A stretch of 64,000 bases of DNA. It comes from Rhodanobacter sp. GTDB taxonomy: Bacteria > Pseudomonadota > Gammaproteobacteria > Xanthomonadales > Rhodanobacteraceae. Both the position numbers and the translations under genes were made by a program. Of the stretch, positions 42,816-50,601 are shown piece by piece (the first letter of the stretch is position 1; every line of letters starts with the position of its first letter). The notes below the pieces were generated by a model. The model was not told where the DNA came from and made no database searches. It was given only the letters and a program-made list of their open reading frames with translations. The stretch is taken from contig JASBTI010000012.1 of assembly GCA_030148505.1 (NCBI GenBank), forward strand, positions 1 through 64,000, given 5' to 3'.

Positions 42816-43658
42816 TTAGCGGGTTGGCGTGGCGGCAAGTTGCTCGCCCGCGTCCATGCGCAGCTCATCCCTGGCGCGTTGTCGTGCCGGCAGGAACGGA
42901 TAGATCAACCATTGGTAGGCGGCACCACCGAAAACGCCGCCGATCAATGGGCCCACGATCGGGATCCACCAGTAGTCGTGCGGCGATGGTAGGGCAGAGG
43001 ACCCCCAACCGGCGAAGAAGGCAAACAGGCGCGGACCGAAGTCACGAGCGGGGTTGATGGCCCATGCTTCCAGATATCCCATCGACGCACCGATGGTTGC
43101 CACCAGCAGCCCAATGATCAAGGCGCCGGAATTGGCGGAAGGGGCCGCTTCGTTGTATTGCTCGGTGATGGCAAAGATGCCGAATATCAGGAACGCTGTC
43201 AGCACGATTTGATCCACCAATGCGTGCATGGGAGTGATCGCCAGGCCGGGGTGGGTAAAGAACACGCCCGCGGCGCCGCCGGCCTCGCGTGTCAGCTGGT
43301 GGGTTTGGTTGAAGTGATCGATAACCGGTGAGAACAACAGATAGACGATCGATGCGCCGACGAAGGCACCGACCACCTGAGCGACCCAGTAGGGAATGAC
43401 CTTCTTCCATGAAAACCTGCGAAACATCGCCAGCGCCAGGGTTACGGCCGGATTGGCGTGAGTGCCCGACACCGATCCGGTGACGTAGATGGCGAGAGTG
43501 ACACTGAGGCCCCAGGCCATGCAGACACCCCAATAGGAATTGAGGTAGGGACTGGGATCATAGAGGACGTACATGCAAGCGACCGAATCGCCAAAGGCGA
43601 TGATGATGAAGATGGCGACGGCTTCCGAGATCAGTTCGCCAAGCAATTGCTTGTTCAT
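42816..43658 (-). CDS. glpF: Glycerol uptake facilitator (aquaglyceroporin)
   Basis: 280 residues from MNKQLLGELISEA; GGAGC precedes the ATG at 43658. Two NPA motifs are present: GTHANPAVTLAL and INPARDFGPRL; the aspartate after the second marks the glycerol-conducting GlpF type. Six membrane helices and two half-helices. The open frame continues upstream to 44303, but that part is out of phase with glpD and not coding. Confidence 0.95.
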   Translation of the reverse strand: MNKQLLGELISEAVAIFIIIAFGDSVACMYVLYDPSPYLNSYWGVCMAWGLSVTLAIYVTGSVSGTHANPAVTLALAMFRRFSWKKVIPYWVAQVVGAFVGASIVYLLFSPVIDHFNQTHQLTREAGGAAGVFFTHPGLAITPMHALVDQIVLTAFLIFGIFAITEQYNEAAPSANSGALIIGLLVATIGASMGYLEAWAINPARDFGPRLFAFFAGWGSSALPSPHDYWWIPIVGPLIGGVFGGAAYQWLIYPFLPARQRARDELRMDAGEQLAATPTR

Positions 43659-43968
43659 GCCATGTGCTCCGTTGTCTGCGTGCTCTCGACGTATCCGATA
43701 AGGAATTGTCCAAAGACTTTCGAAGTCTCTGCGACGGATGGAAAGAATGTCTGGCTCTGCATTTCCGCTTCCTCCAAATGTGATGTTCACCTGATCGATT
43801 TGGCCGTCCGGCCTTCTTTTATTCAGCTTGCCTGTCGGAGCTCTTCTGGCGCCGTTGGTATTGCAGACCGGGTGTTTCAGCACCCCCCCTCCCTCCGTAC
43901 ACACGTACGGGGGCCTGCGGGAAGAAACGAACCCGCAAAGTAGAGTTTTCAGCGCGCGCGCCGCCATT
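43659..43968. other. Gap between glpD and glpF, no gene
   Basis: About 310 bases. It holds a near-palindrome AGACTTTCGAAGTCT at 43714-43728, which might be a regulator site for glpF, and GGCCGTCCGGCC (43802-43813) followed by TTCTTTTATT on the plus strand, terminator-like but with no plus-strand gene before it. No coding region with homology is seen. Confidence 0.5.
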
Positions 43969-45474
43969 TCAGGTTGGGGCGGGCGGCTCTGGAGGGGCTT
44001 CAGCGAGATAGGCCGACAGGCGTCGGGAGGCTGCTTCGCCGATGTGGAGCCCGAGTTTGCTTCGCCGCCACAGCACATCCTGGACGTCGACCGCCCATTC
44101 GTTGTCGCGCAGATAAGTGACTTCGGCCTCGTACAAGTCAGCGCCGAAATGCTCGCCCAGCTCCTCCAGCGACCCGGCTTTGCCAAGGATCCATTCGCTT
44201 CGGGTGCCATAGCTGCGAACCAGACGAGCGGCCAGCGATTCGGGAAGCCACGGGCGCTGTGACTGCAGTTCACGCTGCACGGCTTCAAGGTCGGCACGCT
44301 CACCGCCGGGCAGCGGGTGTCCCTTGGCGGTCCACGCTCGCGAATTTGTCGACAGCAGCGGCGCCAATTGCTCCATGGCCTGCTCAGCCAGTTTGCGGTA
44401 AGTAGTCAACTTTCCGCCAAAGACATTGAGCAGCGGCGCGCCGCGCTGATCCAGCTCCAGTTGATAGTCGCGGGTTACCTCGGCGGCATTGTCCTGTTCG
44501 TCATCGAACAAGGGACGCACGCCGCTGTAGCTCCAGATCACGTCAGCCGGAGAGATGGCCCTGTTGAAGTACCGGTTGATCGCTTCACAGAGGTATGCGG
44601 TTTCATTGGCGCTTATCCTGGGTGCTCCGGGATCGTCGTGATAGTCGACGTCGGTGGTGCCGACCAGAGTGAACCCGTTCTCGTAGGGGATGGCAAAAAC
44701 GATCCGACGGTCCGGCTGCTGAAAGATGTAGGCATAGTCGTGCTCGAACAGACGGGGGACCACGATATGGCTGCCCTTGACCAAACGCAGCACATGTTTG
44801 TGAGGTATGCCCGCCACGTCGTCGAGGAACTGCACAGCCCATGGCCCGGTGGCGTTCACCAGAGCCTTGGCGCTGACTGTCCGGTGCTCCCCGGCAGCCG
44901 ACGCCAACTCGACCGTCCAGTTTGCTGCACCCCGTCTGGTGGCGACGCAACGCGTGCGGGGAAGAATCGTTGCGCCTTTTTCGTGCGCGTCCATGGCATT
45001 GAGAACCACCAGTCGGGCATCCTGCACCCAGGCATCCGAATACACAAAGCCCCGGCGAAATTCCTTTCGCAGTGGGCGTCCCACGACGTGTTGGTCCAAT
45101 GCTATGCGGCGAGACCCCGGTAGCGTGCGCCGGCCTCGATCCAAATGGTCATAGAGAAACAGACCAAGGCGGATCATCCACGCGGGGCGCAGATGCGGCT
45201 GGTGGGGCAGTATGAAACGCAATGGCCAGATGATGTGCGGTGCGATCTTGAGCAGTATTTCGCGTTCGGCGAGCGCCTTGCCCACCAAGGCGAATTCGAA
45301 TTGCTCCAGATAACGCAAGCCTCCGTGAATCAGCTTGGTGCTGGCACTCGAGGTATGCGCTGCAAGATCGTCCCGTTCGCAAAGGCACACCGAAAGGCCG
45401 CGTCCTGCGGCATCACGGGCGATGCCTGCCCCATTGATGCCGCCGCCGACAACCAGTAGATCGAACTGGTCCAC
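43969..45474 (-). CDS. glpD: Aerobic glycerol-3-phosphate dehydrogenase
   Basis: 501 residues from GTG 45474, the same length as E. coli GlpD. AAGGAG lies six bases upstream of this GTG, whereas the longer frame has no start with a ribosome-binding site. The FAD-binding N terminus is DLLVVGGGINGAGIARDA, followed by STKLIHGGLRYLE. Membrane-associated; it oxidises glycerol 3-phosphate to dihydroxyacetone phosphate and reduces ubiquinone. Confidence 0.96.
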   Translation of the reverse strand: MDQFDLLVVGGGINGAGIARDAAGRGLSVCLCERDDLAAHTSSASTKLIHGGLRYLEQFEFALVGKALAEREILLKIAPHIIWPLRFILPHQPHLRPAWMIRLGLFLYDHLDRGRRTLPGSRRIALDQHVVGRPLRKEFRRGFVYSDAWVQDARLVVLNAMDAHEKGATILPRTRCVATRRGAANWTVELASAAGEHRTVSAKALVNATGPWAVQFLDDVAGIPHKHVLRLVKGSHIVVPRLFEHDYAYIFQQPDRRIVFAIPYENGFTLVGTTDVDYHDDPGAPRISANETAYLCEAINRYFNRAISPADVIWSYSGVRPLFDDEQDNAAEVTRDYQLELDQRGAPLLNVFGGKLTTYRKLAEQAMEQLAPLLSTNSRAWTAKGHPLPGGERADLEAVQRELQSQRPWLPESLAARLVRSYGTRSEWILGKAGSLEELGEHFGADLYEAEVTYLRDNEWAVDVQDVLWRRSKLGLHIGEAASRRLSAYLAEAPPEPPAPT

Positions 45475-45609
45475 AAGTCTCTCCTTCAGGGTGCCTTTGA
45501 CGCCCCGGGGTCGCGGCTTACCTTGACCCAATAGTTAATCGTTATTGATCACTAAAAGACATTTGCCAGCAATTTTAAGGTTGTGAGAAGGGATTATGCG
45601 GGTTTATGC

Positions 45610-45640
45610 CTATAAACGATCATAAACGAACATTTTCGAG
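45610..45640 (-). promoter_or_regulatory. Candidate GlpR operator upstream of glpD
   Basis: On the minus strand the direct repeats ATGTTCGTTT and ATGATCGTTT follow each other in this AT-rich gap between glpR and glpD. ATGTTCG is the half-site of the E. coli GlpR operator. A further ATAACGATTAAC lies closer to glpD (about 45535-45550). Binding by the GlpR encoded next to it is inferred. Confidence 0.5.
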
Positions 45641-45666
45641 TAAAGCACGCTGTGCTGCAGCGAACA

Positions 45667-46446
45667 TCAATCCCCGCTGGCGATATGCACCTGGGTGCCG
45701 GCCTCGGCGAGTACGGCGGCAAGCTCCGCCGGCGGAGGACGGTCGGTGAACCACGCCTGGACTCGCGAGATCGACCCGAGTCGAACCAGGGCGTTGCGCC
45801 CCAGCTTGGTGTGGTCGGCAGCCAGATAGACCTGCCGGGAATGCTCGATGATGGCCTGGGCCACCCTGACTTCATGGAAGTCGAAGTCGAGCAGGGTGCC
45901 GTCCATATCAATGCCTGAAATGCCGATGACGCCAAAATCCACCTTGAATTGGCGAATCAGCTCAATCGTCGGCTGGCCGGTGATGCCATGATCGCGCCCC
46001 CGGACCACACCACCTGCCACCATTACTTCGAAGCTGGGGTTGTCGCTGAGCATGATCGCGACGTTCAGATTGTTGGTGATGACACGCAGACCGTTGTGGC
46101 TCATTAACGCGCGTGCGACATCTTCATTGGTGGTGCCAAGGTTGATGAACAGGGACGCGCCGTCCGGAATATGCCTGGCAAGAAGCGATGCGATACGCCG
46201 CTTTTCCTGCTGCTGCAGGCCTTGACGGGCCGAATACGCGAGGTTTTCGACACTCGATGGCATGCTGACGCCACCGTGGTAACGACGCAGCAGGCTGCGG
46301 TCGGCAAGTACCACCACATCGCGTCGTATGGTCTGGGTAGTGACGCCGAAGTGGGCCGCGAGGGCTTCCACCGTGACAAATCCTTCTTGCCGCACCAGTG
46401 CAATCATTTGCTCCTGCCTGCGGTTGAGCAACGCGTCGCTCGTCAT
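45667..46446 (-). CDS. glpR: DeoR family repressor of glycerol genes
   Basis: 259 residues from MTSDALLNRRQEQM; GGAGAG precedes the ATG at 46446. The N-terminal helix-turn-helix (VTVEALAAHFGVTTQTIRRD) and the DeoR sensor domain, with TNNLNVAIML and ITGIDMDGTLL-like segments, are present. Its place directly upstream of glpD, F and K identifies it as GlpR, which releases DNA when it binds glycerol 3-phosphate. Confidence 0.92.
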   Translation of the reverse strand: MTSDALLNRRQEQMIALVRQEGFVTVEALAAHFGVTTQTIRRDVVVLADRSLLRRYHGGVSMPSSVENLAYSARQGLQQQEKRRIASLLARHIPDGASLFINLGTTNEDVARALMSHNGLRVITNNLNVAIMLSDNPSFEVMVAGGVVRGRDHGITGQPTIELIRQFKVDFGVIGISGIDMDGTLLDFDFHEVRVAQAIIEHSRQVYLAADHTKLGRNALVRLGSISRVQAWFTDRPPPAELAAVLAEAGTQVHIASGD

Positions 46447-46546
46447 CCAGCTCTCCAGCAATGAAGGGTTGGCGGCCACTGGCACGGCCGCTCCCTGGGT
46501 CGCTCAAGGCTCAACCTTGATCTCCTGGCGCACAAAGATAACGTAA

Positions 46547-47092
46547 TCAGTGGGTCGCCTGTCGCGCGTTGCCGGGCGCGACGGGTTTGCCGATCCAGCG
46601 TGCGGTGTCGAGCTCCTTGTCGATGGTCTTGGCGAGCTGGTCGATGCGCGGGCGGACCTTGTTGGCGATCGCGCCGCGGCAGCCGTAGTAGAAATCCACC
46701 GTCTTGCTGCCCTGGGATCCCGGAACGGTGATTTTCACTCCATTCATGTCCATCATCAGCGGACCACAGCCGTCCTTGCGTGTGGCGTAGCTGCTGCGCA
46801 GGCTGGGCAGGTCGGCCGCTTTGAGGGCGCGGCGGATCGCGGCAATCTGTGTCGGCGTGGCGTGACCGCTGGCCTTGCCCTTGGTCTGCACCTGGGCCAG
46901 GCCGTCGAAGCTGATGCGCCCGTCGCTGCTGAGGGTGACGCGATAGGACGGGCAGGGACCGAAGCAGGTGGTGCGCAACATGCTTACTACCGTGTGGGTT
47001 TGCGAGCGAGCGGCTTTGCCGGGGGTGGCGTGGATGCCGCAGGCGGTAAGCAGCAACACGCCAGCGGTGAGCAGGGGGTGAGATGAGCGCAT
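46547..47092 (-). CDS. DUF6438 lipoprotein
   Basis: 181 residues with a lipoprotein signal (lipobox LLTAC, Cys 18). The DUF6438 core starts TTCFGPCPSYRVTLSSDGRI and ends before DKELDTARWIG. The paired cysteines of CFGPC and two later cysteines (KDGCG, YGCRG) may form disulfides. Function unknown. Confidence 0.85.
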   Translation of the reverse strand: MRSSHPLLTAGVLLLTACGIHATPGKAARSQTHTVVSMLRTTCFGPCPSYRVTLSSDGRISFDGLAQVQTKGKASGHATPTQIAAIRRALKAADLPSLRSSYATRKDGCGPLMMDMNGVKITVPGSQGSKTVDFYYGCRGAIANKVRPRIDQLAKTIDKELDTARWIGKPVAPGNARQATH

Positions 47093-47161
47093 CGGGCAGC
47101 GTCCTTGGGTCGGGTATGAAACAACAGTGTGGCGGAATAACCTGAAACAGGTGAGCGACGT

Positions 47162-49204
47162 TCAGTCGTCCTCGCGTCGAGGCTTCCAAGCTTCGCACAA
47201 CTGTTTCTGCACGCTCGACGGCACCGCCTCGTAGTGGCTGAGATCGAGACTGTAGCGTCCCCGCCCGCCTGTCATAGAGCGCAGTTCGGTAGGGTAATCG
47301 ACCAGTTCGGCCAACGGCGCCTGGGCCTTGATGACCAGTTCGCCGCCACGCTGAGCATCGGTGCCCAGGATACGTGCCCGCTTGGCGGCCAGGGCGCCGG
47401 TGACATCGCCCACGCTGTGTTCGGGAATCGCCACATCGATATTGACGATCGGCTCCAGAACCACCGGTCGGGCCTTGCCGACGGCATCGATGAAGGCCTT
47501 CTTGCCGGCGCTGACGAAAGCGACCTCCTTGGAGTCGACCGAGTGGTGTTTGCCGTCGGTGATGGTTACACGCAGATCCTGCAGCGGGAACCCGGCGATG
47601 GCGCCCTGTGCCATCGCCTGCCGAACCCCCTTCTCGATGGCCGGCAGGAATTGACCAGGAATCACGCCACCTTTCACCGCGTCGACGAACTCGAATCCGC
47701 TGCCGCGTTCCAGCGGCTCCACCTGCAGAAAGACTTCGCCGAACTGGCCTGCCCCCCCGGTCTGCTTCTTGTGCCGGTGATGCCCCTCGGCGTGTCCGGT
47801 GATGGTTTCACGGTAGGCGATGCGTGGCGGATGGGTCACCACGTCCACGCCGTAGCGTTCGCGCATGCGTTCCAGCATTACCTTGAGGTGCAACTCGGAG
47901 ATACCACGTGCTACCGTTTCGTTGAGTTCCTTGTGGTGCTCGACGCGAAAACAGGGGTCTTCTTCGGACAGGCGCTGCAACGCGAGAGAAAGTTTCTGTT
48001 CCTGCCCCTTGTGCCTGGTTTCCAGCGCCAGGCTGAACATGGGTGTGGGAAACGACGGTGGCGCCAGGGTGATCAGATCCTCGTCGTGGGAGTCATGCAG
48101 CACCGCGTCGAAGTGGAGTTCATCGACCTTGGCCACCGCCGCGAGATCGCCAGGCACCGCCTGCTCGATTTCCACGTGCGTCCTGCCTTGCAGACGGAAC
48201 AGGTGGCCGACCTTGAACGGCTTGCGGCCATCGTCGATCAGTAGCTGGCTGTCACGCTTGATCGTGCCCTGCCACACCCGGAACACCCCGAGCTTGCCCA
48301 CGAACGGGTCATTGACGATCTTGAAGATGTCGGCGATCACATGCTTGTCGGGGGCGGGTCTTACCTCCAGCGGCTTGCCATTGCCACCGACAAACGGCGG
48401 CGGATTGCCTTCGGCCGGGTTGGGCAACAGTCGTGCAGCGAGCTCCAGCAGTTCGTTGACGCCGGCACCGCTGCGCGCACTGACGAAACAGATCGGCACC
48501 AGGTGCCCCTCGCGCAGGCACTGTTCAAAGGCGTCGTGCAGCTCCTGGGGGTTGAGCGCGCCTTCGCCCTTGTCCAGATATCGGCCCATCACCGCTTCAT
48601 TGATCTCCACCACTTGGTCCAGGATGCGTTGATGCGCCTCGGCCAGCGAGGAAAAATCGGTATTGCCCTCTTTGTGGAAAAAGCAGTCGAGCACCCGCTT
48701 GCCATGACCGGCGGGAAGATTCACCGGCAGGCATTCGCTGCCGAACTCGACGCGCAGCTCATCGACCAGGGTGCCGAGGTCGGCGCCATCGAAGTCGATC
48801 TTGTTGACCACCAGCAAGCATGCCAGCTTGCGCGAGCGTGCGTGGGCCATCATCCGGCGCGTGCTGTGCTCGATACCGTTGATCGCGTTGACTACCACTG
48901 CCACGGTTTCCACGGCGGCCAGCGCGGACAGCGTGCCGCCGCGAAAATCGTCGTAACCGGCGGTGTCGATGAGGTTGATGCGGCAGCCATCATGGTCGAT
49001 CTGGGCGATGCAGCTGTCGATCGAGTGGGCGCGCGCTTTCTCCTGGGTGTCGGTGTCGGAGACGGTGGTGCCACGCTCGATCGAGCCGGGCACCTGGATC
49101 GCCCCGCCGGCCAGCAGCAGGGCTTCGAATAGCGTCGTCTTGCCGGCGCTGGCATGACCGACAAGGGCGATATTTCGGATGTTTTCCGTGACAGGCTCGA
49201 ACAC
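47162..49204 (-). CDS. Elongation factor G paralogue (FusA2/EF-G2 type)
   Basis: 680 residues with all EF-G domains: GTPase domain (P-loop GHASAGKTT at 16-24, NKID), domain II (about 280-370), and domains III-V. It differs from true EF-G: the third GTPase motif reads DTAGYDDF in place of DTPGHVDF, so the catalytic histidine is a tyrosine, and switch I lacks the RGITIT series. These changes match the EF-G2 group seen in mycobacteria and many proteobacteria, which binds ribosomes but does not replace EF-G. Role unknown, perhaps stress-related. Not in a ribosomal operon. Confidence 0.9.
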   Translation of the reverse strand: MFEPVTENIRNIALVGHASAGKTTLFEALLLAGGAIQVPGSIERGTTVSDTDTQEKARAHSIDSCIAQIDHDGCRINLIDTAGYDDFRGGTLSALAAVETVAVVVNAINGIEHSTRRMMAHARSRKLACLLVVNKIDFDGADLGTLVDELRVEFGSECLPVNLPAGHGKRVLDCFFHKEGNTDFSSLAEAHQRILDQVVEINEAVMGRYLDKGEGALNPQELHDAFEQCLREGHLVPICFVSARSGAGVNELLELAARLLPNPAEGNPPPFVGGNGKPLEVRPAPDKHVIADIFKIVNDPFVGKLGVFRVWQGTIKRDSQLLIDDGRKPFKVGHLFRLQGRTHVEIEQAVPGDLAAVAKVDELHFDAVLHDSHDEDLITLAPPSFPTPMFSLALETRHKGQEQKLSLALQRLSEEDPCFRVEHHKELNETVARGISELHLKVMLERMRERYGVDVVTHPPRIAYRETITGHAEGHHRHKKQTGGAGQFGEVFLQVEPLERGSGFEFVDAVKGGVIPGQFLPAIEKGVRQAMAQGAIAGFPLQDLRVTITDGKHHSVDSKEVAFVSAGKKAFIDAVGKARPVVLEPIVNIDVAIPEHSVGDVTGALAAKRARILGTDAQRGGELVIKAQAPLAELVDYPTELRSMTGGRGRYSLDLSHYEAVPSSVQKQLCEAWKPRREDD

Positions 49205-49314
49205 GATGCGACCCTCCTCAAGGCAAGGCAGTGGCCTCGTGACACGCTTAGCGCGACATCAGGCCGCGAAATGGCCGTCTGGCCTACGGACGTCAGGCGA
49301 TCCCGACAAGCCTT

Positions 49315-50481
49315 GTGCCAACGGCGGGTGTGGTCAAGCTGCAGTGCGGGGGAACCGCCTGCGCATCCGGGTGGTCTGTCTACCGCATCGCCGGTCCCTG
49401 GGCAGCCGATTTTCCGGTAGCTGCCGGTTCAAGCGCCATCCGTCATGCTGGAGCTGCGTCGGATTGCCGCACACAACGAGAGCGAGACCAGGTTATCGAG
49501 CATCCGTTACCACAGCATCCCACTCACCAGCCATCGTCGAGCCAGTATCCCGCCCGCGGCGGGCTGTCGCCACTGGATGCGTCAACCTGTGCCACATTGC
49601 GGCACCGGGGCTGGCAGCACGCGCGTCGCCGCACTGCGCCTTGGCTGCTGTCCCTGCTGCTGGTGGCGGCGCTGCATGTCTTTTTCGCCGCCGTCATCTG
49701 GCACGAAATGCAGCCGCCGGAAAAGATTGTACGGACATCGTTGCGAGCGGATCGGGTGATGGAGGTGCGCTTCTTTCACATCGCATCCACGGCGGCGCCG
49801 AAGCCGCCACCCCCTCCGCCGCCCCCGACGAGGCGGGCGGTGCCGCCCCGCTCGCCTGCAAAACCGGTGGTGCCGGCGGCCAGCGATGCGATGACGGTCC
49901 AGCCGAAGCCGACGCATGCCCTCAGCACGCCAAAGCTGTACAGCAAGGATGGCCGTGTGCTGTTGCCGGCGACGGCAGCAAGTGTTTCAACGGTGCCCGG
50001 TTACGTACAGCGGATGCCGCAAGGCGACATGACAGTGATGAAGCATGACAGCCCGATCCGCTATCGCCCGACCCGTTTCAACAAGGACTGGACCCAGGGC
50101 GGCAACCTGATGGAGCGTGCTTTCGAAAAAGCGGACCGCGTGCTGTTCAAGGCGGTGCAGAAGACCACCTACAAGACCACTATCCGCTTGCCGCGCGGTG
50201 TGCGCATTCATTGTGGTATCTCGCTGGCGATGCTGGCCGGCGGCTGTGGTGGCGATCCGCCGCCGCCGCCCTCGAAAAAGGATGGCGACGAGCGTCTCAG
50301 CATGGCGCCGGCGCCGCTGGCGAAAGGGATGGAGCCTGCCAATCCACCTACGGTAGCCCAATGCATCGCGATTTATCGCGCCGACAAGCCACTGCCTTGG
50401 GGATGCCCGGTCGATACACCGAATCGTGCCGTCGACGCCGAGCAACGGGAGCGCGCGGCCAAGACAGCCCGGCAGCGCTGA
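49315..50481 (+). CDS. TonB-like proline-rich membrane protein of unknown function (paralogue 1)
   Basis: 388 residues from GTG 49315; this start is uncertain because the first 95 residues look non-coding and TTG 49597 would put a short basic N terminus before the membrane helix. One helix (about 109-129) is followed by a polyproline stretch (163-171) and a C-terminal module (about 235-370) shared with the next gene: RYRPTRFNKDW, LPRGVRIHC and two cysteine pairs (C300/C311 and C350/C364). The layout resembles TonB, with a periplasmic C terminus. No known family recognised. Confidence 0.65.
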   Translation: MPTAGVVKLQCGGTACASGWSVYRIAGPWAADFPVAAGSSAIRHAGAASDCRTQRERDQVIEHPLPQHPTHQPSSSQYPARGGLSPLDASTCATLRHRGWQHARRRTAPWLLSLLLVAALHVFFAAVIWHEMQPPEKIVRTSLRADRVMEVRFFHIASTAAPKPPPPPPPPTRRAVPPRSPAKPVVPAASDAMTVQPKPTHALSTPKLYSKDGRVLLPATAASVSTVPGYVQRMPQGDMTVMKHDSPIRYRPTRFNKDWTQGGNLMERAFEKADRVLFKAVQKTTYKTTIRLPRGVRIHCGISLAMLAGGCGGDPPPPPSKKDGDERLSMAPAPLAKGMEPANPPTVAQCIAIYRADKPLPWGCPVDTPNRAVDAEQRERAAKTARQR

Positions 50482-50601
50482 GGTGCCCCGACGTGGCCGC
50501 TCGTCGTGCCATCCGCCGGCCACTACACTGGTGGCATGCCCTTGCCGCCATCGGACCCACGCGCCACCGCCCGACCCGCGAGCGTCCCGTCGCGGGTGAT
50601 C

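Noticed and set aside
43659-44303. Upstream extension of the glpF frame
   Set aside because: It runs through the 3' part of glpD in another phase; the conserved GlpF start MNKQLLGE is at 43658 with a ribosome-binding site.
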